This document shows positions 9,631 to 20,052 of a DNA stretch of 64,000 nucleotides, piece by piece. A model generated the notes under the pieces. It was not told where the DNA came from. It saw only the letters and a list, made by a program, of their open reading frames with translations, and ran no database searches. The position numbers were made by a program, and so were the translations under genes. Position 1 is the stretch's first letter; each line of letters opens with the position of its first letter. Origin of the DNA: Fragosphaeria purpurea (Eukaryota; Ascomycota; Sordariomycetes; Ophiostomatales; Ophiostomataceae); assembly GCA_002778095.1 (NCBI GenBank), contig PCDL01000011.1, positions 2,418,001 through 2,482,000 of the forward strand, written 5' to 3'.

Positions 9631-12600
9631 ACAACGAAATTGACGGGGGAGGGCGGTCCAAAAAAGAAACGCGGTGTGTGCAATGTGTGTATTTGGCGGT
9701 GGCATGGTAATCACACCTTCCACGCCGCTTCATTTGATTCATTATCTGAAAGGCGTCAATGGGTCTTCGGCTGCTGAAGTTGAAATGTAAGGCAAAAAAA
9801 GAGGCAGGGTCGGAAAGAGCAACGTGGGAGATCAACTCTTTGCATTAGCATTTATTTTGCTTCTTTATCTTGTTCTGTTGTTTCCCTTGTCGTATGTTCT
9901 CCCATGCATCCCATTTTTTTTTTTTTTTTTGCACGTGTAAGGCTGCAGTCTAGAATTCGGGCTCGAAGAGAGCAGGAAGGTCAACACGAAAAAGGTATCC
10001 TTCAAACCGTTCGATAGTTGATATTGGGCTACAGTGGGGGATTAAAGCAGGACCAAAAAAAAAGCTGGAGAGAGAAAATATCCATAGCAGCCAAAAGAAA
10101 CCAACAATGCGATTCGCAGCATCGCTTGTTCATTTGCGTGATCTCATTTTCGGTGTGACAAATGCATCTTGCTCAGGCATCCCACGTCCGGCACGTTGAT
10201 ACTTGATTCGACGTCTGCCATTCCGATTCCGGCGGTCTGTTCGGTATTTGAGGCGAAGATAAGGGTGTTGCTATGAGCTTCTCGGGGAGGGATAGATCAA
10301 ATATCAGATTGCACATTCGGGGTGCGGGTCGGAGAGATGAGATTGCAACCCTGTGCAAACCCGCTCGCGGAAGTCTTACAAAGATACCGCAAAAGAAAAA
10401 CCTGTTTTTTTTTTACGAAGCAGTGCATTTCCGCGTAAAAGGGCTTCGTGTCGTTCTGGGTGAGAAAAAGCCGTACAAGGTGGGTCTCCAGCTGGCATAA
10501 AGGAGGGCGAGGAAGACGCCGGCGAGCGGGCCGGCGCGCGTTGGCTTCCCTGACAAGCGTGACGTGGATCGGCAAAGCAAAAAAAAAGAAAGAAACAACG
10601 AAAGCATTGTAAAGCACTGGGCCAAGTTGGCATGCGCCAAGTGCCCTTTGGGTCTGTTCGAGCTTGGCGGCTGAGCGACATCTTCTTTTTGATGGGTGGT
10701 CAGCCGCTGGGACGTTGCCCGACAACGGCGTCGTCCTGTTGAAACCCTTGTTAGAAGCGAAGAGCTGTAGAAGTAACACACAGCCAGCAAGCCCAAACTC
10801 TGGCCGTTTTCCGTCCGCAAAAAAACCGCAGAAGCTATCCTGCAGGCGTCGGGGAGAACGAAGATTCCGATGCACAACTGTGGCTTTTCTTCAACCAGCC
10901 TTGCGGGGTGCCGACTAACCACACCGCCAGCGAGGTTCTGGGGATAAATTCGAGCCCCGATCAATTTGTTCCTTGGACCAGGCTTTTTGCATACATTTCT
11001 CGTGTCGACATGTGGGGATGATAAATCCTGGATCGACGCCCGCACCCAGCGCGCCAGACGGCGTTTGTTCTGGGAGGCCTCATGGCCAGAGCCAAGACGA
11101 AAAGCACCCCCTTTTTCCGATCCGCAGTTCATCTACGGAAGATTCGTTAGCGAGAAACACGTGTCGCGTATTTCGTACGGCCAAAGCACGCCGTATGACA
11201 GACCGTCTTCTCTCCGAATGCGTATGTCCTCCTTCGTATCATCGTTGCACCAGTGTGTTCGGCACAGCGCCTGGGGGCTTTTCGTACCACGACATCCAGA
11301 ACGGATATGCTGCACTTCCGAGCAATTCTCCGTACTTCTCGCAGCGTATCTACATAGTAGATCAGTTTGCCTCCTGTTCCAGAGACGGGGGGTCCTGCTT
11401 GTAGTCCCACTGCACAGCTCACCTGTTTGAGCGCCTCACCGGCTTGGCTCTGGCAGGGCGCAGGTCAGCCGCTGCAACGGAACAGCCTCTCGTTTGTGCG
11501 CCGTCGCAGAGCGGCCCTCGCCCCTTTGTAGGGAGGCAAAACGCCGTGCTTGTGGTCACTTTCGCTTTTTTGGCTGCAGCGCCAAGAGCCCAAGAAAATG
11601 TGACATGGAGGGGCTTTTGCCCGTTGTCTATCCAAGCAGACTAGGCTGACCACAGAGAGAGAGAAAGCAGTGTTTAAAAGGAAGAATAAAAAGGCGGACC
11701 GTCGCGTTGAAGGGAGACACTTCTTGGTGGCCTTTTGCGTTGCGACAACAAGAGCATTGCAAGTCACTCGGGCTGGCTTAGTTGGCCACGTTAAAACTCT
11801 TCTCTCGGCCTCCCTCTCCCAGCATCGTCCCCGGGTGCTGACAAGGCATGCTGCCCATTCAGTGAGTTGGCTGCTGGCCAGACCTTCTGGCCCCCCGTTT
11901 GCACCTTCCTAACTGTGGCTTATTGTGCTTTCCCTCTTTTGTCGCATTCACGCCTTCTCATGCTATAATTGCACAACCGCTCCTTCCCTTTACACGATTT
12001 CGGGTCGAAGAAAGCTCCCCGTTCGCATAGCTCCTTCCATCTCAAGATCCAAAAGCTTTCTTCCATTCTGCCGCACGTGCCAAGCCCAGCCAGACTTGCC
12101 ACCTCACCCCCCCTGCAAAGCTACGTACCTAACCTTGAGGGACCAGGGATCGCTGGCCCTCCCTGTTGTCCCGCTGAGCTCTTATTATCTCCTGTTTCGT
12201 TGCTATTGTTGCTGCCCCCTCTCTCCGCCAGCTATTCAAGTCAAAAAACACAAGAGCGACACGGAGCCGTTAAAAACACGCCGTTGCCACCGCAGCTTCA
12301 GCCTGACCGACTTTCTCGTCTGATTTACAGAGAAAACAAGCAAACGAAGAGCCACCGGCTTTGGTTGGCTTTTTCTCACGTTCGAATGAACCCTCCGTCG
12401 CTATTGTCTTTCTTCTCGATGCGTCAGGCTGTCGAATGACCCTAGGCCTCTCCTGAGGCCATAGGAGTAATACGTACTACAAAACGCCAACGGAACCGAG
12501 AACACTGAAGAAACAAAAACAAACGAAAACAAACGAAAAAGCACGAAAAACTACAGACCCCATTCAGCTCTCTGTTACCAAGGAAAGGAAGAGAACAGCA

Positions 12601-12737
12601 ATACGACGGCAAAGCTCTCCTTCCCCGTCGAATCGAATCTGCGGTCTACAGCGACAAGACGCAGGAAAAGCGAGAGACGACATAGCAGCGGTAAAGAGAA
12701 CGGCAACGAGAACGGACAACAGAAGAGCTTGCCGAAC
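9631..12737. other. Intergenic spacer, 3.1 kb, no gene recognised
   Basis: Between eIF3L and the USP gene. The longest frames (239 codons, minus strand, 10413-11132; 154 codons, plus strand, 10966-11430) overlap others on the opposite strand, have no GC3 bias and no recognisable family. A hairpin lies at 12441-12465, and a sense pyrimidine-rich stretch at about 11920-12240 may belong to the USP promoter. A non-coding transcript or an orphan small gene cannot be excluded. Confidence 0.5.
12441..12465. promoter_or_regulatory. Imperfect hairpin upstream of the USP gene
   Basis: CCTAGGCCTC and GAGGCC-A-TAGG pair as a ten-base stem with one bulged A and a TCCT loop. It ends about 272 bases before the USP ATG, so it may be promoter DNA or part of a 5' leader. 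Function unknown. Confidence 0.35.
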
Positions 12738-15482
12738 ATGTCGAAGTCTAGCGCGAGCCCGCGCGTGTCGGCGTCCGAGATGGACAGAAGCCCCGGCTCG
12801 GACGTGTCGCCCATGACCCAGGTGCCCGTGAAGACGGCGAGCGCGAAGAAGACGCCCGAGGGCTATTTCACACCACCGCTGCCTGCGTCGAACCCATCGC
12901 CGACGACCGCCGCGAGCAGCCAAGCCGACGCACGAACAGAGGCGGCCTCGGAGACGGCATCGAGCAGTGCCGGGTCGGTCTTGGCGTTCACGCCCGCGAC
13001 GGGCGCGACGGGCGCGAACGCTGACGCCGCTCACGCAGGGCCTGGTTTGGCTTTCGACCTTGCCGTCGACGAGAGCGGCCGGGGCGCGTCTAGGAAGTCG
13101 TCGGCGGCGTCCGTGTCGTTCCGCCCGCCACGCAACCCAGCTCTACCACAGGGCCAACCAAAGCGAGGGCGCATACGGTCGCCGTCGCCCCAGAGGTAAG
13201 CAGAAATCTGTTTCGAGCGCGTTGTTTGTTTTGTTTGTTTGGCCCAGCCCCAGCCCAGCCCAAACACCACTGTGCTTGCGTGCCCAACGACACGCAGGCG
13301 CACACAGAAACCTACGCATGCACATACAAACACACACATGCATATATATGCATGCACATCGCACACGCACACGCACACGAGCCCAACAGCGAAAGAGAAA
13401 ACCGGTGGATTCTCCCCCCGCGCGGAACCCCAGCTACCCCCATTCTTCCCCAGACGCTTCCGCTTCCCGCTTTCATTTCCTTTGCTGTCCATCCTCCAGA
13501 GATACGGGCGATGTTGCGCACGAGCCGTGGGTTGCGGTGCCCAAGAAGAACAAGAATTACGGAGCCATGCGCCGGCCTTTTTTTTTTCCTACTAGTGGCG
13601 CTAGCTGCTTTCCCGAAGGGCCTTCTTGCTTTCGCCGGCGCCGCGCTTAAATGGGAACCGGTGACACACCATCATGTATCTTTCACGCACTGTCAAAGAT
13701 GCTAGATACATGCGTTTTCTCCTCGTTTACATACACCCTTGCGCCAAATGCCGCGCTGGCACGGAGGAGTCCCCCAGTGGTCTGCAGCTAGCTCGAACGA
13801 GACAGGCGGTGGTAGGCCAGACCAAGGTCTCGACGCTCCACGGTAGCACGCGACAACGGACGCCTCGATTCGCTCGTCAGCGGACTGCTCACTGATCCCC
13901 TTCACATTCTGTTTCCCGCCTGTTCCCGGCACAGCCGCCCCCACCGAAATCTGCAAACCGCTGTCTTTCGCGACCCCCTCCCCTCCTCCTTCCCCGTTCA
14001 ATAGTCGATCAAGTGTTGGACCTGGTGACATTGTTCTGAATACACTTTACCCCGTTTTTCTTTCTTTCTTTCTTCTTCTTTCCACCCTACTACTCTGTTT
14101 TCCTACGTTTTCTTCTTTCGGCTTTTGTTGTTTTACAGCCATTGAGGGCTTTGTGCGGGCTTTTGAAGAGCCGGCGGTCGTTTCCAATTCTTTCAATTCG
14201 GACCATGTCCTGCCTGCTTCCATGGCTGCGCTAACAGAAACGCAATCTGGTCATAGGTTCCGCCGGCATGTTGGTTTCGACAACATTCCCATAGGAGAGG
14301 CCACAAAAAGCAACACGCTCAGCTACTCGTTGAGTATCAGCCACTATGGCTACCATCCACGGCGCCGGTCCCGGACGTTGATGGTGGGCATCGACCACCA
14401 CGTATATTCCGACTTTGCTCTGCAGTGGCTGTTGGAGGAATACGCCGACGACGGTGATGAGGTTATCTGCGTTCACGTCGTCGACAGGGACGCGCGCACC
14501 GTGGAAGAAAAGAACTACAAGACCCGGGCGCAAAACATGGTGGAGCGGATCAAGAGTAAGATCCCGGAGCACTGCGCAATCAGCGTCAAGCTAGAGTACG
14601 CTGTCGGGAAACTGCACGCAACATTTCAGAAATTGGTATGTCTCGACAGCACGCTGGGGTTTTTCTTTGTTTTCTTTTTTTCGGGGAGGGGCTTTCCTTT
14701 CGTTGTTTTATGGTCAACTAATCAACTAAACAACCGCACAGATCCAGGTTTACCAACCGTCGATGCTGGTTGTTGGGACGCGTGGCCGCTCGCTCGGCGG
14801 CTTTCAGAGTCTGGTCAACACAAATTCGTTCTCCAAGTATTGCCTGCAATACTCACCCGTTCCTACGGTGGTCGTCCGAGACTACGAGAAGCGCAAGAAA
14901 AAGAAGGACAAACGGACAAACGACCCTTCGCGTCACAGCTATGCTGCGATGCTCGCAGCGACGCATGGCGTGCACGAGGCCAACAGCGAAAGCAGCAGCC
15001 TGTACAACGTGGAAGCCCGGATCTCGCCCGACGAGGAAGCACACCAAGTGGCTGTTGCGATCGGCTTGCCGGCAGCACTCGACCCAACGCTCAAGCCGCT
15101 CGACGTGGACCGCGTCCTGGGGCGCCATTCACGGACAACCTCGCCCGCTCCGGCGGCGCCACACAACACGACCATCAGCGAAGCGCCGTTGGTGCTGACT
15201 ACGCCCGTGGCCGCGACGGCGGCCTCGGTTGATAGCGACGAAGAAGACAGCGCAGAGGACGAGGAGCCCGAGTTTGAGACATTGACGGGCCAGCAAGCCC
15301 TACAAGTCGCAGACAAGGAGACGGAAAAGGAACAAAAGAAGAGGCTGCACGAGATGGAAGTGGGCGAAGCAGATGCACTTCGGCACACCGTCAAAATCGA
15401 CGAGGACGACGACGAAAATGAAACCAACGAGAGCAACAGCGGGAGCGGGAACGGGAGCGGGAGCGGCGAAGCGAAGGTTTAA
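12738..15482 (+). CDS. Universal stress protein (UspA) domain protein
   Basis: Proposed exons 12738-13195, 14257-14635 and 14742-15482, giving 525 residues. The first join completes an Arg codon and yields PSPQRFRRHVGFDNIPIGE, the block that precedes the USP domain in filamentous fungi. The USP domain follows: RRSRTLMVGIDHHVYSDFAL, LEEYADDGDEVICVHVVDRD, LEYAVGKLHATFQKLIQVYQ, then SMLVVGTRGRSLGGFQSLV (a G-x2-G nucleotide-loop-like motif) and KYCLQYSPVPTVVVRD. The N-terminal 150 residues are Ser/Pro/Ala-rich; the C-terminal 170 are acidic and end in a Ser/Gly/Asn repeat. USP domains bind ATP or act as stress-response modules; the precise role in fungi is unclear. The first intron (1,061 nt) is exceptionally long, so an extra exon or other 5' structure is possible. 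Confidence 0.82.
13300..13385 (+). repeat. CA-rich simple sequence in USP intron 1
   Basis: An irregular CA/CATG/CACG-rich stretch in the long first intron of the USP gene. It creates spurious open frames rich in His/Thr and Cys/Val on the two strands, which I do not regard as coding. Confidence 0.6.
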
Positions 15483-16370
15483 TAGAGGAGGTTGTTTTCT
15501 TTTCTCGGGTCCTGCGTCTTAGCACAAGACTGTCTAGGCCACGCTCAGAACTCCCAAATAGCTATTCGTATGCCGACATAGCAGGCATTTAGCAACTTTA
15601 TGCATATTTTGGTGCGCTTTCAAATACGGCGGGCAAAAAAAAAAGGGGCAAGGGAGCGAATTACGGGTAGCGGGATGGCGCATGGCTTGCAGCGCTCACT
15701 TCGTTTCATAGGAGTCACCCGGCATGGTCCAGTTCTGGGTCAGACATTCAGAACAGCGAAGACGTTGACTTGCAAAAAATAGTCTCGTGAGGCAAAACAA
15801 GGGCAAAGGTGACAATATGTTTACGAGGAAATGCAAGGCTCGCCTAACAGTGCTAGGGAGGCTCCAGCGCTTTGCGACGGCGCGGAAAAAGAATACTTCC
15901 GGCGGGGGGTTCGCTTAGGCAGGCGAAAGTGCGCTGAACCGGCAGCTGCAAACGCGGAACTTTGCCCCTCTACGCGTTAAAAAATAAACGGTTTACAGCG
16001 GGCCATTGGAAAATAAAAATTATGACGCCGATATGAGAAATTCTGAGTCTTCCGATATGCACACACCCTCTCTTTTGTCATTTCTCTTGTCACAACCTGA
16101 CACGCAAAAAACGGGCGGATTTTTTTTCAAATTTATATAGCACGGAAAGAGGGCTTGTTTTATTATTGTCAGCAACCGTTGACTAAAGAAAAGAGTTTCA
16201 CTTGTTCCCAGCATAGCAGCTTCTTGAAGATCGACAAATCTCTACCGTTGGCGAAGGCAGACAACAGACTCCGCGTACTCGACCACGGTTGGCCTGGCCG
16301 TCACAGGCTACCTATCTATTCTCCTCCTCCTTTTCTCGTTTCGATCGACACATACACACACTCGCGCGCC
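15483..16370. promoter_or_regulatory. Spacer and promoter of the RIA1 gene
   Basis: An 888-base spacer between two genes of the same direction. The part next to the RIA1 ATG (about 16312-16345) is pyrimidine-rich, followed by an A/C-rich leader. No coding segment is seen. Confidence 0.5.
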
Positions 16371-19300
16371 ATGCCTGTTGTTAGTCCAGAAAAGCTGGCA
16401 GCGCTCCAGCAACATGGCGACAACGTCCGGAATGTATGTTGCAAACCACCGGATTTGTCTGTGCCTTGTTTGTTTCTTTTGGCTTTGAACTGAACGCTTG
16501 GCTGACGATGCAGGTTAGATTTGTGTTTTGGCACATGTTGTAAGTATTCTGTCTGTACCTCGCTTCCCGCCGGTTTTTGGCATTAACGGGGAGCACATCT
16601 AGGACCACGGCAAAACGTCCCTGACCGACGCCTTGATCGCGACCAACGGCATCATCTCCCCCAAAATGGCCGGCAAGATCCGGTATCTCGACTCGCGCCC
16701 GGACGAGCAGCTCCGCGGCATCACCATGGAGTCCTCCGCCATCTCCCTGCTCTTCTCCATGCTGCGGCGGCCGGCCGCCGACCCCGAGGCCGCCCCCGAG
16801 GCCAAGGAGTACCTCATCAACCTGATCGACTCGCCGGGCCACATCGACTTTAGCAGCGAGGTGTCCACGGCCTCGCGGTTGTGCGACGGCGCCGTCGTCC
16901 TGGTGGATGCCGTCGAGGGCGTCTGCAGCCAGACCGTCACCGTGCTGCGCCAGACCTGGACCGAAAAGCTGAAGCCGCTGCTCGTCATCAACAAGATGGA
17001 CCGCCTGGTCACCGAGCTGAAGATGACGCCGGGCGAGGCGTTTGTGCACGTCAGCAAGCTGCTCGAGCAGGTCAACGCCGTGCTCGGCAGCTTCTTCCAG
17101 GGCGAGCGCATGGAGGAGGACCTGAACTGGCGCGAGCGCGTGGACGAGCGCGTGGCCGCGGCCAAGGCGACGACGGCGGCGACGGCAGCGTCGTCGGCAG
17201 ACGAGGAGGCGACACAGGACGCGTACCAGGAGCGCGACGACGAGGACATCTACTTTGCGCCCGAGAAGAACAACGTCATCTTCAGCAGCGCCATCGACGG
17301 CTGGGCGTTTACCGTGCGCCAGTTTGCCGTGCTCTATGCGCGGAAACTGGGCATCAAGTCCCAGCTCCTGGAAAAGGTGCTCTGGGGCAGCTTCTACCTG
17401 GATCCCAAAACCAAGAAAGTGCTGGGTCCCAAGCACCTCAAGGGCCGCGCGCTCAAGCCCATGTTCGTCCAGCTGGTGCTCGAGCCCATCTGGGCCGTAT
17501 ACAGCGCGACGATGGGCGGCGGCGGCGGCGACGCGGCGGCCTTGGAGAAAATCACCAAGTCGCTCAACCTCACCATTCCGCCGCACGTCAAACGCGCCCG
17601 CGATCCCCGGCTGCTGCTCACGACGGTCTTCTCGTCGTGGCTGCCCCTGTCGACGGCCCTGCTGGTGTCTGTGATCGAGTCGCTGCCGTCGCCCCGGGTG
17701 GCCCAGGCAGAGCGCATGTCCGATCTGCTCGACCGGTCGCCCGACCCCGAGCACATCGACCCGACGATCCGCGCGGCCATGGTGTCCTTCAGCCAATCCA
17801 AATCCCAGCCGGTCGTCGTGTACGTCAGCAAAATGGTGTCGGTGCCAGAGACCGAACTGCCCGAAAACAAGCGGAGAAACGGGCCGTCCGGTTCGGAGGA
17901 CGTGCGCGACATGGCCAGGCGGAAACGTGCAGAGATCGCCTTGGCTCAACAAGCGGAAGCCTCCGCTGCGGCGGCTGCTGCAGCAGCAGCAGCGGGGGGA
18001 GGGACATTTGCCGGCGGCCCGCTGGACGATGAACGGTACCTGGCAGCGGCGCTCGGCTCGGCGACGCTCGAAGATGCCAACGATCGGAGCACAGACGACG
18101 GGCCCAAAATCGTGCCGGAACACCTGATCGGTTTTGCACGGATCTATTCCGGCACGCTCTCTGTCGGCGACGAGATCTACGTTCTGCCGCCCAAGTTCTC
18201 GCCGTCGCATCCGCACCAGCCGCCGGAACCGCAAAAGACGACCGTGACGGCCCTCTACATGATCATGGGCCGCAACCTCGAGAGTCTCGATCAAGTGCCC
18301 GCCGGCGTCGTCTTTGGCATCCGTGGCCTGGAGGGCGCGGGCGTCCTCAAGTCGGCCACGCTGTGTAGCCAGGTGGAAGGCGCGTGCAATCTGGCGGGCG
18401 TGGCGAGCAGCAGCGGCCGGCCCATTGTGCGCGTGGCTCTGGAGCCCGAAAACCCGGCTGACCTCGACAAGATGATCGCCGGCCTGCGGCTGCTGGTTCA
18501 GAGCGATCCGTGCGCCGAGTACGAACAGTTCGCCAACGGCGAGCACGTGCTTCTGACGGCCGGCGAGTTGCACCTCGAGCGCTGCTTGACCGACCTGCGC
18601 GAGCGCTTTGCCCGTTGCGAGATCCAAGCGGGCGCGCCCATTGTGCCCTACCGCGAGACCATTGTGCGGGCCGACGAGATGCGCCCGCCGGCCCACCCCG
18701 AGCTGGGACGCGGCGCCGTGCACGGCGTGACGAGCTCCAAACAGGTGTCGGTGACGCTGCGTGTCCGGCCGTTGCCAGCCGATGTGACCGACTTTCTGGT
18801 CAAGAACGCGGGCAGCATGCAGCGGATGGCGGCGGAAGCCAAGGCCAGTAGTGGCAAGGAAAACGGAAACGGAGACGGAAACGGAAACGGAAACGGAAAC
18901 GAAAACGGTACTAGCAAAAGAAGCGAGACACAGCCTGGTTCGCCGGCGGCGTCGGACGAAGAGAGCGACGCGGCCGACCGCGACAATGTCGACGGCGAGG
19001 AAATTGCGGGCGCCGCTGGCGCCGCCGCCGCCGCCGACGTGCTGCCGCCGGACGAGTTCAAAAAGCAGCTCCGGGCGCAGTTTGAGGCGAGCAGCAAAAG
19101 CGCCGGCGGGCGCGACGCCATCTGGAAGGACGTGATCGACAGGATTGTCGCCTTTGGGCCGCGGCGTTCCGGGCTCAACGTGTTGGTCGACGCGACGGCG
19201 TCGCGGTGTCTGCAGGCCGTCATGTTCACCAACGACGACGACGACGCGGCGCGGCACCGTGCCCATCTCGGGGCCGACGAGCGGATTGACCCGAGCCACT

Positions 19301-20052
19301 TCGCCGACAAGATCGTGTACGCCTTCCAGCTGGCGACTGCGCGGGGCCCATTGTGTCACGAGCCGGTGCAGGGCGTTGCCGTCTTCATCGAAGATGTCGC
19401 TGTGGCCGGCGACGACGAGAACGACAACGGTAACAACGGCGGCGGCACGGCTCCGCTGCTGGCGCGGGACAATCTGGGCCGGCTGACGGGCGAGGTCATC
19501 AAAACGGTGCAGCAGTCGATCCACAAGGGGTTCTTGGACTGGTCGCCGCGGCTGATGCTCGCCATGTACTCGTGTGAAATTCAAGCGAGTAGTACGTTCC
19601 GACCGCTTTTTTCCGTTGTGTTCCCCCCCCCTCAATGCAGAGCCAGAGTTTGCTAACAGGCGTACGCAGCCGAGGTCTTGGGCCGCGTGTACGACGTGCT
19701 GACGCGCCGCCGCGGCCGCGTGCTGTCGGAGACCATGAAGGAGGGCACGCCCTTTTTCACCATTGTCTCCCTGCTGCCGGTGGCCGAGTCGTTTGGCTTT
19801 GCGGACGAGATGCGCAAGCGCACGAGCGGCGCCGCGCAGCCGCAGCTGATCTTTGCCGGCTTCGAGGTGCTGGACGAGGACCCGTTCTGGGTGCCGTTCA
19901 CCGAGGACGATCTCGAGGACCTCGGCGAGTACGGCGACCGCGAAAACGTGGCCAAGCGGTACATGGACCGGGTGCGGCGGCGGAAGGGCCTGTTGGTCGA
20001 GGGCCGGAACGTCGCACGAAACGCCGAGAAGCAGAAGACGCTGAAACGGTAG
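16371..20052 (+). CDS. RIA1: Ribosome assembly GTPase, EF-2-like (Ria1/EFL1)
   Basis: Exons 16371-16433, 16519-16539, 16603-19591 and 19670-20052 encode 1,151 residues. EFL1/Ria1 is the cytoplasmic EF-2-like GTPase that, with Sdo1/SBDS, releases the anti-association factor eIF6/Tif6 from pre-60S subunits. G motifs: AHVDHGKT (residues 26-33, split over exons 2 and 3), the switch-I RGITMESSAISL, DSPGHIDF, NKMDR, and SSAIDGWAF. The region after the G domain follows EF-2 domain order; the ending CEIQAS-TEVLGRVYDVLTRR is restored only by splicing. Low-complexity inserts include poly-Ala (about residue 530) and a (GN)n repeat inside the domain-IV region, consistent with EFL1-specific insertions. 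Exon 2 is a 21-nt microexon. The spliced frame is intact throughout. Confidence 0.95.
16519..16539 (+). other. RIA1: 21-nt microexon of RIA1 (residues ICVLAHV)
   Basis: Flanked by an acceptor TTAG and a donor GTAAGT, this seven-codon exon supplies ICVLAHV, the first half of the P-loop; exon 3 begins with DHGKTS. Without it the G1 motif is lost, while exon 1 ends NVRN exactly where EF-2-like proteins continue with this block. Confidence 0.9.
18859..18908 (+). repeat. RIA1: (GGAAAC)n in-frame repeat in RIA1
   Basis: About eight six-base units with minor variants, encoding alternating Gly-Asn in a low-complexity insert. The same unit occurs in the FMP27-like gene near 35541-35604. Confidence 0.85.

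Noticed and set aside
10413..11132. 239-codon minus-strand frame in the 9.6-12.7 kb spacer
   Set aside because: Overlaps several frames of similar length on both strands; no bias, no motif, no splice evidence.
13496..13650. Possible extra USP exon (RDTGDVAHEPWVAVPKKNK...)
   Set aside because: The acceptor and phase fit, but no credible donor precedes the in-frame stop at 13650, and the direct join 13195|14257 already gives the conserved sequence. Kept only as an alternative for transcript testing.
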